A DNA stretch of 64,000 nt, from NCBI GenBank assembly GCA_024958715.1, contig JANWUS010000029.1:1-64000 (forward strand), read 5' to 3'. The notes under the pieces are model-generated. The model worked only from the letters and a program-made list of their open reading frames with translations. It had not been told where the DNA came from and ran no database searches. The DNA comes from Cyanobium sp. FGCU52 (GTDB lineage: Bacteria; Cyanobacteriota; Cyanobacteriia; PCC-6307; Cyanobiaceae). Of this stretch, positions 1-6,923 are shown piece by piece. A program made the position numbers and the translations under genes. Within the stretch, counting starts at the first letter, position 1. Each line of letters starts with the position of its first letter.

Positions 1-169
1 AGGTGGCGAAGGTGGTGCCGGTCAGCCAGCCGCCCAGCGCCAGGTAGGCGGTGGGAAACAGCAGCAGACCGGACCACCCCACGAAAACGAAGCGGTCGCG
101 CTTGAGCCAGTCATCGAGGACGTCGAACCATCCCCGGGCCGCCGGCGCGCGTCCTACAGCGATCGTCAT
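1..169 (-). CDS. psbD: Photosystem II D2 protein, N-terminal fragment
   Basis: Partial gene: only the first 56 codons lie inside the window and the frame stays open through base 1. The product is the D2 reaction-centre subunit of photosystem II, which with D1 binds P680, pheophytin and the quinone QA in the thylakoid membrane. The translation starts MTIAVGRAP and continues [21 protein letters not shown], the well conserved D2 N-terminus up to the first membrane helix. The ATG at 169-167 has no clear Shine-Dalgarno sequence. psbC, usually overlapping the psbD end, would be outside the window. It is transcribed divergently from ycf4, across a spacer of about 208 bases. Confidence 0.96.
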   Translation of the reverse strand, partial: MTIAVGRAPAARGWFDVLDDWLKRDRFVFVGWSGLLLFPTAYLALGGWLTGTTFAT

Positions 170-377
170 GAGAGAACGGAGTGTGAGCGGGTTCAGGAAC
201 CCGCGGGGCTGTGGGATACCGGGCGATGGTAACAACGTTCCCCGGGGCCACGCGTGGCGGTGACACGGGCTGAAATCCCCGTGGGTCCGCGGCATCCCGG
301 TCCTTGTTCCTAGGCCGCTCCTCCGATCGGCCCGGTTCCGGGGCAGGATGGCCTTCCCCTGCCCCCAGCGCCCCTCC
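170..377. promoter_or_regulatory. Divergent psbD/ycf4 promoter region
   Basis: This 208-base spacer separates the start codons of psbD (minus) and ycf4 (plus) and must hold both promoters and leaders. No clean -35/-10 pair stands out. The one clear structure is the perfect inverted repeat at 187-204, listed separately. Confidence 0.5.
187..204. promoter_or_regulatory. Perfect inverted repeat in the psbD leader
   Basis: GCGGGTTC, two bases, then GAACCCGC form a perfect 8+8 palindrome ending 17 bases before the psbD start codon. It can form a hairpin in the psbD leader or serve as a dimeric protein site. A start codon without an obvious ribosome binding site directly follows, so a role in translation or mRNA stability is possible. 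This is inference. Confidence 0.4.
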
Positions 378-965
378 ATGGCCACCAGCGGTGCTCCCAC
401 CCGCGATCCCTCCGCCGCCGATGCCGGCGGCGACTCCCAGGTGCTTGAGCAGCCCGTCCTCGGCTCCCGTCGCCTCTCCAACGTGCTGGTCGCCTCCGCC
501 GTGAGCCTCGGCGGTGTCGGCTTCCTGCTCACCAGCGCCTCCAGCCGACTGGGGATCGACCTCCTGCCGGTGGGCCATGCGGCCGAACTGACCTGGGTGC
601 CCCAGGGACTGGTGATGGGGCTCTACGGAACGGCCGCCGTCCTGCTCGCCACCTATCTGTGGTCGGTGATCGCCATCGACGTGGGCTCCGGCAGCAACCG
701 CTTCGACCGCGGCACCGGTCAGGCCCGGATCAGCCGCCGCGGCTTCCGCCGCCGCATCGATGTGGACATCCCCCTGCGGGAGATTCAGGCGGTCAAGGTG
801 GAGGTGCGCGACGGTCTGAGCCCGGTGCGCCGCCTGGCCCTGCGCGTTCAGGGACGCAGGGATCTGCCGCTCACCCGGGTGGGAGAACCCCTGCCCCTGG
901 CGGAGCTTGAACTGACCGGAGCCCGCCTGGCCCGTTTCCTCGGGGTGCCCCTGGAGGGTCTCTGA
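378..965 (+). CDS. ycf4: Photosystem I assembly protein Ycf4
   Basis: Ycf4 is a thylakoid membrane protein that assists assembly of photosystem I. The protein has about 195 residues, near the family length of about 185. It shows two N-terminal hydrophobic segments (around [17 protein letters not shown] and [15 protein letters not shown]) and then a soluble tail with the typical [17 protein letters not shown] and [17 protein letters not shown] stretches. An in-frame ATG lies 10 codons upstream at 348, but MATSGAPTR at 378 fits the family better. The stop codon overlaps the start of the next gene by one base (TGATG), implying co-transcription and translational coupling with the cyclophilin. Confidence 0.93.
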   Translation: MATSGAPTRDPSAADAGGDSQVLEQPVLGSRRLSNVLVASAVSLGGVGFLLTSASSRLGIDLLPVGHAAELTWVPQGLVMGLYGTAAVLLATYLWSVIAIDVGSGSNRFDRGTGQARISRRGFRRRIDVDIPLREIQAVKVEVRDGLSPVRRLALRVQGRRDLPLTRVGEPLPLAELELTGARLARFLGVPLEGL

Positions 966-1693
966 TGGCGGGTTCACGGCAACTCCCCCGCCTGGGGCTG
1001 CGGCTGCTCCTGGCGATGCTGCTGGTGATCGCTCCCTTCGGCCTGGGCGCCTGCGCCTCCGATCAGGCGCGTAAACCGCTCGGCTGCGCTGCTGCCACCA
1101 CCCCCTGCTTGAGCGGCACGGCCGTGGTGGAACTGGAGACCAGCCGGGGACCGGTGCAGATCCGTCTCGACGGCAAAGAGGCACCGCTCACGGCCGGCAA
1201 CTTCGTCGATCTGGTGCGCCGCGGGGTCTACAACGGAACCGTGTTCCACCGGGTGGTGCGCGAGCCGGTGCCCTTCGTGGTGCAGGGCGGCGATCCCACC
1301 AGTGCCGATCCGAAAACCCCCGTGGGCCAGTACGGCACCGGCAGTTTCATCGATCCGTCCACCGGTGAGGCCCGTCTGATTCCACTCGAGATCAAACGCA
1401 AGGGCGAAGCGCAGCCCCATTACGGTGAGCAGCTCACCACACCGGTGGCCACCCGCCAGCTGGCGCTCAGTCATGAACGGGGTGCCGTGGCCATGGCCCG
1501 CTCGGACGACCCCAATTCCGCCAGCGCCCAGTTCTACGTGGCTCTCGAGGCCCTGCCGGAACTGGACGGCCGCTATGCGGTGTTCGGTCGGGTGACCCGC
1601 GGGATGGAGGTGATCGATGCCATCCAGCAGGGGGACAGGCTGGTGAAGGCCCGGGTGATCGAAGGGGGAACCCTGGTGAAGGGGAAACCCTGA
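965..1693 (+). CDS. Cyclophilin-type peptidyl-prolyl isomerase, lipoprotein
   Basis: Probable peptidyl-prolyl cis-trans isomerase of the cyclophilin class, acting outside the cytoplasmic membrane or in the lumen. The N-terminus is a lipoprotein signal: charged start, hydrophobic stretch, and lipobox LGAC with Cys30 as the lipidation site. The catalytic domain follows: TSRGPVQIRL, NFVDLVRRGVYNGTVFHRV, FVVQGGDPT, GAVAMARSDDPNSASAQFYV and YAVFGRVTRGMEVID, which is the standard cyclophilin order. It overlaps ycf4 by one base, so it probably shares its promoter. A thylakoid-lumen cyclophilin role is possible but not shown by the sequence. Confidence 0.9.
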   Translation: MAGSRQLPRLGLRLLLAMLLVIAPFGLGACASDQARKPLGCAAATTPCLSGTAVVELETSRGPVQIRLDGKEAPLTAGNFVDLVRRGVYNGTVFHRVVREPVPFVVQGGDPTSADPKTPVGQYGTGSFIDPSTGEARLIPLEIKRKGEAQPHYGEQLTTPVATRQLALSHERGAVAMARSDDPNSASAQFYVALEALPELDGRYAVFGRVTRGMEVIDAIQQGDRLVKARVIEGGTLVKGKP

Positions 1694-1694
1694 C

Positions 1695-2225
1695 TCAGGC
1701 GGGGACCCGCTTGTCGGAGGCGGTGGCCTTGAGCAGCTCGGTATTCACACCCGAAGCCCGCTCCAGGGCCACCTTGCCCGTGCGGGCGATCTCCAGGATG
1801 CCGTAGGTCTCCATCAGCCGCTCCAGGGCCACCAGCTTGCCGGGGTCGCCCACCACCTCGAGGGTCAGGGCGTCGTCGGCCACGTCCACCACCTTGGCCC
1901 GGAACACCTGCACCAGCTCGAAGATGGCACTGCGGGTCTCAGCGGGGGCGGCCACCTTGAGCAGCATCAGCTCCCGCTCCACCGCGGGGATGGTGGAGAG
2001 ATCGATGACCCCCAGCACGTTGACGAGCTTGTCGAGCTGCTTGCTCATCTGCTCCAGGGTGCGGTCGTCACCCTCCACCACCATCGTGAGCCGGGAGACG
2101 CCGCGGTTCTCCGCGGGGCCCACCGCCAGGCTCTCGATGTTGAAGCCCCGGCGGGCGAACAGCCCGGAAATGCGGCTCAGGGCCCCGGATTCGTCCTCGA
2201 CCAGCACCGAGAGGGTGTGCTTCAT
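1695..2225 (-). CDS. ilvH: Acetolactate synthase small (regulatory) subunit
   Basis: Regulatory subunit of acetohydroxyacid synthase, the first shared enzyme of valine, leucine and isoleucine synthesis. It carries valine feedback control and stimulates the large subunit IlvB. The 176-residue protein starts [18 protein letters not shown] with an ACT domain ([16 protein letters not shown]), followed by the C-terminal domain with ERELMLLKV and IFRAKVVDV-like segments; this matches the family length and order. It converges with the cyclophilin gene with one base between stop codons. The large-subunit gene is not in the window. Confidence 0.95.
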   Translation of the reverse strand: MKHTLSVLVEDESGALSRISGLFARRGFNIESLAVGPAENRGVSRLTMVVEGDDRTLEQMSKQLDKLVNVLGVIDLSTIPAVERELMLLKVAAPAETRSAIFELVQVFRAKVVDVADDALTLEVVGDPGKLVALERLMETYGILEIARTGKVALERASGVNTELLKATASDKRVPA

Positions 2226-2240
2226 GGGGCGGCGGCGCTC

Positions 2241-3215
2241 TCAGCCCGCCAAGCTATCGCGCAGCGCGAGTGGCTGGCCATTCGTTGCGGCCAGCCACTC
2301 CAGAAGCAGGGCATGGAAGGCCTCCGGGGCCTCATCGTGGGGGCAGTGCCCTGCGCCATCGATCAGGTGCAGGGTGAGATCGGGGCGAAGGCGCCGGCAC
2401 TGTTCGCCCACCTCCGGGGGCACGAGCCTATCCTGGCCTCCCCAGAGCAGCAGGAGCGGCCGCTCCAGCCGTCTGAGCAGGGCGGGGGCGGTGGCGTGGT
2501 GGGGCCGGATCGCCATGGCGATGCTCATCGCCCGCAGGGCTCGTACCGCGCCGGGACGCCTGGCGGGACGGGCGATCACCCGATGCAGGTCGCGGTCGCC
2601 GATCACCGGCTCCAGGTAGGCCGCCTGGATGCCCAGATCCAGCAGCGGCGAGTGGGCCAGCAGCGGCACGATCAGCTCCAGCGGCAGCAGGCGGCAGAGC
2701 AGGCGAACCGACTGGCGCTGCAGACGGCGGCGCCAGGGGCGCCGCCGCGGCGCCCGCAGGCCCCCATGGCCCGCCATCACCAGGGTGGGATCGGGCAGGG
2801 GCGCGGCCACGGCCGCCCGGATCCAGGCGGGATGGAAGACGCTGGCGGTGAGGGCCACCAGCCCGCCCAGAGAGTGGCCCACCACCACCGCCGGCTCGAG
2901 AACCACCATTTCCAGGAAGGCCTGCAGCTGGCGGGCCCACAGCCGGTTGTCCAGGCGCAGGGCCGGCTGGGCGGAGGCGCCGAAGCCCATCAGGTCGAGG
3001 CCGTAGACGCACCAGCCGGCCCCCGCCAGGGCGGCGGCGTTGCGGCGCCAGTGGCCGCTGCCCGCCCCGAAGCCATGGAGCAACACCAGCGGCGGATGGC
3101 GCAGATCCCCCAGCACGCGCCAATGGCAGCGATGACCGTTCCAGAGCCAGGTGTCGTGGCGGCCCCAGTCCACATCTCCAGGGGGTCCGGCAGGCTGGGG
3201 AGCGGCACTCGGCAC
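2241..3215 (-). CDS. Alpha/beta-fold hydrolase
   Basis: A 324-residue alpha/beta hydrolase of unknown substrate. Visible features are the oxyanion region LVLLHGFGAGSGHW, the nucleophile elbow GHSLGG, an Asp in LLLWGGQDRLVPPE and the terminal His in DGAGHCPHDEAPE, giving an intact Ser-Asp-His triad. The fold resembles cyanobacterial esterase-like hydrolases often annotated near photosynthesis genes. The start used here is GTG at 3215; no ATG gives a better N-terminus. It lies 15 bases downstream of ilvH in the opposite reading order (both minus strand, this gene first), so the two may be co-transcribed. Confidence 0.85.
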   Translation of the reverse strand: MPSAAPQPAGPPGDVDWGRHDTWLWNGHRCHWRVLGDLRHPPLVLLHGFGAGSGHWRRNAAALAGAGWCVYGLDLMGFGASAQPALRLDNRLWARQLQAFLEMVVLEPAVVVGHSLGGLVALTASVFHPAWIRAAVAAPLPDPTLVMAGHGGLRAPRRRPWRRRLQRQSVRLLCRLLPLELIVPLLAHSPLLDLGIQAAYLEPVIGDRDLHRVIARPARRPGAVRALRAMSIAMAIRPHHATAPALLRRLERPLLLLWGGQDRLVPPEVGEQCRRLRPDLTLHLIDGAGHCPHDEAPEAFHALLLEWLAATNGQPLALRDSLAG

Positions 3216-3223
3216 CAGCGGAC

Positions 3224-4363
3224 CTGACGACGACGGAAGCCACTCACTATTGCGAAGGGGCGGCCCGCCTGCGGACCGGAGAGGGCTTCTTCCGGCCGGA
3301 TTCCCGTCCGGCGAGGGATCTGGCGGTGCTGCTGGCCGCCGACCTCCAGCGCCAGGGCCCCCTCACCGTGCTCGATGCGATGGCCGGCTGCGGCATCCGC
3401 GCCCTGCGCTACGGACTCGAGGCGGGGGCCGAAGCGGTCTGGGCCAACGACGCCGACCCTGACCGGCTGCCGCTGCTGCAGGCCAACCTCGCAGACCTGC
3501 CCGCCACCACCGCGGTGCGAACCACTGCCCTCACGGCCCAGCGGCTGCTGGCGGGATGCCTGGAAAGGGAGCAGCGCTTTGCCCTGGTGGATCTGGATGC
3601 CTTCGGCTCCCCCAGCGGCCTGCTTCCTCTTGCTCTTGAGGCGGTGGCCTTCGAGGGGCTGCTGGTGCTGGCCAGCACCGACGGCCGCTCCGCCACCGGA
3701 CACGACCGCCCGGCGGCCCTGCGCAGCCTGGGGGCAGCCGCCCGGGCCCATCCGGTGAGCTGGGAGCTGGCCCTGCGCCTGCAGCTGGGGGCGACGGCCC
3801 GCTCCGCCTGGGCCCTGGGCCGGGGGATGGCGCCGGTGCTGGCCCACAGTGAGGGCCGCACCTTCCGCACCGTGGTGCGACTGCGGCGGCGGCCCGCTGC
3901 CGGTGAGCTCGAGCGCCTGGGACTTCTCGCCCACTGCCATGCCTGCGGCGACCAGCAGGTGCAGTCGCTGCTGCGGTTGCGGCAGTGGCAGGCCTGCGCC
4001 TGCCCGGCGGGAGCCAGCCCTGCCCTGGCGGTGAGTGGGCCCCTCTGGATCGGTCCCCTCCAGGATCCCGACACCCTGGGCCGGCTGCAGCGCCAGGCCG
4101 ACGACCAGCCAGACACCCTGTCTGACGCGGGCCGGCGTCTGCTGAACCGGTCGGCGGCCGATGACGGAGCCGAGCCCCGCTGCTGGCCTCTGGCCACGAT
4201 CGCCCGCACCCTCGGCCAAGGGCCGCCGCCGCTGGCGGACCTGATCCAGCGACTGCGGAGCGAAGGCCACAGGGCCAGCGCCGGCGCCGTGATGGAGGGC
4301 ACCCTGCGCAGCGATGCCCCCTGGCCCCGGATCCTGGCCCTGGCAAGCCGCCAGGCCTGCTAA
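3224..4363 (+). CDS. trm1: tRNA (guanine-26 N2) dimethyltransferase, Trm1 type
   Basis: Trm1 uses S-adenosylmethionine to dimethylate G26 of tRNAs; it is common in archaea and eukaryotes and found in cyanobacteria. Visible: EGAARLRTGEGFFRP at the N-terminus, SAM-binding DAMAGCGIRALRYGLEAG, the motif VDLDAFGSPSGLL, and a C-terminal cysteine-rich stretch (CHACGD, ACACPAG) that may bind zinc. Conserved sequence begins near base 3245, but there is no in-frame ATG, GTG or TTG before it; the first, GTG at 3326, would remove the conserved N-terminus. A CTG at 3224 is the best upstream candidate, so the start is uncertain. It is divergent from, and nearly abuts, the hydrolase gene. Confidence 0.85.
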   Translation: MTTTEATHYCEGAARLRTGEGFFRPDSRPARDLAVLLAADLQRQGPLTVLDAMAGCGIRALRYGLEAGAEAVWANDADPDRLPLLQANLADLPATTAVRTTALTAQRLLAGCLEREQRFALVDLDAFGSPSGLLPLALEAVAFEGLLVLASTDGRSATGHDRPAALRSLGAAARAHPVSWELALRLQLGATARSAWALGRGMAPVLAHSEGRTFRTVVRLRRRPAAGELERLGLLAHCHACGDQQVQSLLRLRQWQACACPAGASPALAVSGPLWIGPLQDPDTLGRLQRQADDQPDTLSDAGRRLLNRSAADDGAEPRCWPLATIARTLGQGPPPLADLIQRLRSEGHRASAGAVMEGTLRSDAPWPRILALASRQAC

Positions 4364-4390
4364 ACAGGTACGCGTTCGTTCCGCGGGTTC

Positions 4391-4489
4391 ATGGCCTCTG
4401 AAATCTTCGGCACCGCTGCCCTGTTCTGGGTGCTGATTCCGGTGGGTCTGGCCGGTGGCGCCATTCTGCTGAAGCTCCTCGACCGCTGA
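4391..4489 (+). CDS. petM: Cytochrome b6f complex subunit PetM
   Basis: A 32-residue single-helix protein starting [17 protein letters not shown] and ending LLKLLDR. Length, the short polar start and the helix with [12 protein letters not shown] match PetM (subunit VII) of the cytochrome b6f complex in the thylakoid membrane. It is one of the small peripheral subunits of the complex and is too short for most gene finders. It sits 27 bases after trm1 and 66 bases before ycf39. Confidence 0.88.
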   Translation: MASEIFGTAALFWVLIPVGLAGGAILLKLLDR

Positions 4490-4555
4490 GTCCCGGACCG
4501 GTCGCATCGCCGTCGGGTGCACCCCTAGGCTCGGCCCTTCCGTCAGCAAGCGCAC

Positions 4556-5518
4556 ATGAAGGTACTGGTCGTCGGTGCGACGGGAACCCTCGGCCGCCAG
4601 ATCGCCCGTCGGGCCCTCGATGCCGGCCATGAGGTGCGCTGCATGGTGCGCTCCCCGCGCCGGGCTGCCTTCCTGCAGGAGTGGGGCTGCGAGCTCACCC
4701 GCGGCGACCTGCTGGAACCCGCCAGCCTCGACTACGCCCTCGAGGGGCAGGAGGCCGTGATCGACGCCGCCACAGCCCGTGCGGGTGAAGGCGGCAGTGC
4801 CTACGACGTCGACTGGACGGGCAAGCAGAACCTGTTCGCAGCCATGGGCCGCGCCGGCGTGAAGCGCCTGGTATTCATCTCGCTGCTGGAGGCCGAACGC
4901 CACCGCAGCGTGCCCCTGATGGACATCAAGGCCTGCACCGAGCAGTGGCTGGAGGCTTCGGATCTCGACTACACCACTCTGCGCTGCGTGGCTTTCATGC
5001 AGGGTCTGATCAGCCAGTTCGCCATCCCGGTGCTGGAGGGGCAGACCGTGTGGGTGAGCGGCACCCCCACCCCGATCGGCTACATGAACACCCAGGACAT
5101 CGCCCGCTTCGCCGTGGCGGCCCTGGAGCGTCCCCAGACGATCCGCCGGGCGTTTCCGGTGGTGGGCCCGAAGGCCTGGACCACCGGGGAGATCACCCAG
5201 CTGTGCGAGCGCAACTGCGGCAAGGAGGCCCGCCTGTTCCGCGTGCCCCCGGTGCTGCTGCGCTGGATGCAGGCCCTCACCGGCTTCTTCGCCTCGAGCC
5301 TGAACGTGTCTGAGCGGCTGGCCTTCGCCGAGGTGGTGACCGCCGGCCGGGCCTTCGATGCGCCGATGGAGGAGAGCTACGAGGCGTTCGGACTCGATCC
5401 TGCGGCCACCACACGGCTGGAGGATTACCTCAAGGAGTACTACGACACGATCCTGCGGCGGCTGCGGGAGATGGAGGCGGATCTCGACAAGGACGCCAAG
5501 AAGAAGCTGCCCTTCTGA
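4556..5518 (+). CDS. ycf39: Ycf39-type NAD(P)-binding photosystem II assembly factor
   Basis: Atypical short-chain dehydrogenase of the NmrA/Ycf39 family, 320 residues. In cyanobacteria Ycf39 works with high-light-inducible proteins in assembling the photosystem II reaction centre and delivering chlorophyll. The Rossmann motif is at the very start (VVGATGTLGRQIARRAL), followed by VRCMVRSP, a GDLLEPASL segment and DIKACTEQWLEASDLDYTTLR. The C-terminal region ends in a charged tail (LDKDAKKKLPF). It stands in a photosynthesis cluster with petM just upstream on the same strand. Confidence 0.92.
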   Translation: MKVLVVGATGTLGRQIARRALDAGHEVRCMVRSPRRAAFLQEWGCELTRGDLLEPASLDYALEGQEAVIDAATARAGEGGSAYDVDWTGKQNLFAAMGRAGVKRLVFISLLEAERHRSVPLMDIKACTEQWLEASDLDYTTLRCVAFMQGLISQFAIPVLEGQTVWVSGTPTPIGYMNTQDIARFAVAALERPQTIRRAFPVVGPKAWTTGEITQLCERNCGKEARLFRVPPVLLRWMQALTGFFASSLNVSERLAFAEVVTAGRAFDAPMEESYEAFGLDPAATTRLEDYLKEYYDTILRRLREMEADLDKDAKKKLPF

Positions 5519-5594
5519 GGCCCCATCCCTCCCGGGGAGCGCGGGCAGTGGCATCTTTGTACTATCGCTCCAGCAGGCTGCTCCGCCCCTCGCC

Positions 5595-5810
5595 ATGGCC
5601 ATCGCCCAGATCAAGAACCTCCAGCGCCGGCTGGCCAACCTCGAGGACGAGGCCACGGCGGAGATCACCAAAGCCTGTGGCCACGAACTGTGGCTGAGCC
5701 TGGGTTTCGATGCCCTCGACACCCTGGAGGATGCCGATCGGCGCGCCCGGGCGAACTACTACTACGGCCAGCTGCAGACCGTGCGCGAACTCAGGGACGC
5801 CCTCGGCTGA
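5595..5810 (+). CDS. Small conserved cyanobacterial protein of unknown function
   Basis: A 71-residue soluble protein starting MAIAQIKNLQRRLANLEDEA. It is predicted mostly helical, with a heptad-like start and a tyrosine-rich end (ANYYYGQLQTVRELRDALG). No catalytic motif or membrane segment is visible and I do not recognise a function. Its last 20 bases overlap the 3' end of the convergent pseudouridine synthase gene. Base composition is like that of its neighbours. Confidence 0.7.
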   Translation: MAIAQIKNLQRRLANLEDEATAEITKACGHELWLSLGFDALDTLEDADRRARANYYYGQLQTVRELRDALG

Positions 5811-6384
5811 GCCGCCGCGACTCGGCCGCCCTCAGTTCGCGCCACTGGCCCGGCGCCAGTCCCGTCAGGGTCAGGGGAGGCCCCCCATCCATCAGGTCGA
5901 TCCCCACCCGCACCAGGCGCAGGGTCGGCAGGCCCACGGCGGCGGTCATGCGCCGCACCTGACGGTTGCGCCCCTCGCGCAGCTCCAGTTCCAGCCAGGC
6001 GGTGGGCACCGAGAGGCGGTGGCGGATCGGCGGATCCCGCTCCGGCAGATCCGGATCGGCGATGGCGCGGACCCGGGCCGGCAGCGTCCTCCATCCCTGG
6101 ATCACCACCCCCTCGGCCAGCCGCACCAGGTCTGCCGGCTGAGGGGTTCCCTCCACCTGCACCTGGTAGCGGCGCCAGTGGCCCCGGCGGGGATCGGTGA
6201 GCCGGTGCTGAAGCCTGCCGTCATCGGTGAGCAGCAGCAGGCCTTCGCTGTCGGCGTCCAGCCGACCGGCGGCATACACGCCGGGGACGTCGATGAACGC
6301 GGCCAGGCACCGCCAGCGGCTGCCGGGTTCCGGCGTGAACTGGCTGAGGACACCGTAGGGCTTGTGGAACAGCAGGCTGGTCAG
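5791..6384 (-). CDS. 16S/23S rRNA pseudouridine synthase, RsuA/RluE family
   Basis: Pseudouridine synthase of the RsuA/RluB/E/F family, about 197 residues. The catalytic Asp is in GRLDADSEGLLLLTDDG, and the family motif EGRNRQVRRM is near the C-terminus. The very small N-terminal part (no S4 domain) resembles RluE. The typical N-terminus LLFHKPYGVLSQF is encoded upstream of the first usual start (GTG at 6279, which would cut it off). The only candidate before it is CTG at 6384, preceded by a G-rich stretch that could bind the ribosome. It is probably in an operon with the small gene just upstream. Confidence 0.85.
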   Translation of the reverse strand: MTSLLFHKPYGVLSQFTPEPGSRWRCLAAFIDVPGVYAAGRLDADSEGLLLLTDDGRLQHRLTDPRRGHWRRYQVQVEGTPQPADLVRLAEGVVIQGWRTLPARVRAIADPDLPERDPPIRHRLSVPTAWLELELREGRNRQVRRMTAAVGLPTLRLVRVGIDLMDGGPPLTLTGLAPGQWRELRAAESRRLSRGRP

Positions 6385-6404
6385 ATCCCCGTCCCCCGCA
6401 GCGT

Positions 6405-6494
6405 TCAGGCTTCGCTGCGGGCGCGCCAGAGGTTGACCACGCCGATGGAGATCAGCAGGAGCCCGAGATCCATCGAAAGAGGGGGCAGGATCAT
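6405..6494 (-). CDS. Candidate tiny membrane protein
   Basis: A 29-codon frame (or 22 codons from the second ATG at 6473) that reads MDLGLLLISIGVVNLWRARSE. It is one short hydrophobic helix followed by a basic end, the layout of small photosystem or cytochrome subunits and of leader peptides. It ends 20 bases before the proposed start of the pseudouridine synthase on the same strand. I could not match it to a named small subunit. No good ribosome binding site is visible, so it may not be translated. Confidence 0.35.
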   Translation of the reverse strand: MILPPLSMDLGLLLISIGVVNLWRARSEA

Positions 6495-6599
6495 CGGCTG
6501 GAGTGGAGATGGGCAGGACCCTATCGCGCCGGGCCTGCGAAACGGGCGTCGGCTGCGGCCTAGGATCAACCTCTGTCTGTCCAGCGAACCGCCGCCCGC

Positions 6600-6869
6600 A
6601 TGATTGAAACGTCCGGAGTGATCGAGAAGGAGCAGGGAAACGGGTTCTATCTCGTCACCCTCGAGCAGCCGGCCGGTCACCAGTGCCTGTGCCGGGCAGC
6701 GGGCAAGCTCACCAAGTTCCGCATCAAGCTGCTGGCGGGCGACAAGGTGCTGGTGGAGATCAGCCCCTACGACCTTTCACGCGGACGCATCACCTACCGC
6801 GAGCGCAACGCCGGGGCCACCGGCCCGAGGCCCGGCGGGAACAGGCCCGGCGGCCCCCGTCGGCGCTGA
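6600..6869 (+). CDS. infA: Translation initiation factor IF-1
   Basis: IF-1 binds the ribosomal A site during initiation. The 89-residue protein has the S1/OB fold with IETSGVIEKEQGNGFYLVTL, CRAAGKLTKFRIKLLAGDKV and LVEISPYDLSRGRITYR. After this conserved core it carries a Gly/Pro/Arg-rich tail of about 16 residues (PRPGGNRPGGPRRR) not found in most bacterial IF-1 proteins, although similar tails occur in other GC-rich picocyanobacteria. It is divergent from the small ORF and converges with ntrC, with a strong hairpin between. Confidence 0.95.
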   Translation: MIETSGVIEKEQGNGFYLVTLEQPAGHQCLCRAAGKLTKFRIKLLAGDKVLVEISPYDLSRGRITYRERNAGATGPRPGGNRPGGPRRR

Positions 6870-6893
6870 TCCAGCGGGCGCTGATCCCGCTCC

Positions 6894-6911
6894 GGGGGGC
6901 AGGTGCCCCCC
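6894..6911. terminator. Hairpin between infA and ntrC
   Basis: GGGGGGC, loop AGGT, GCCCCCC form a perfect seven-pair stem between the convergent infA and ntrC genes. There is no T-run on either side, so it is a strong stem that could stop or protect both transcripts rather than a textbook terminator. Confidence 0.5.
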
Positions 6912-6923
6912 AGGGCCGGGGCC

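Noticed and set aside
2990-5722. A 910-codon minus-strand frame across trm1, petM and ycf39
   Set aside because: It lies opposite three convincing genes and its composition is that of an antisense shadow.
6405-6494. Identification as Psb30, PsbY or another named photosystem subunit
   Set aside because: The residues do not match the small subunits I can recall, so it is kept as an unnamed candidate.
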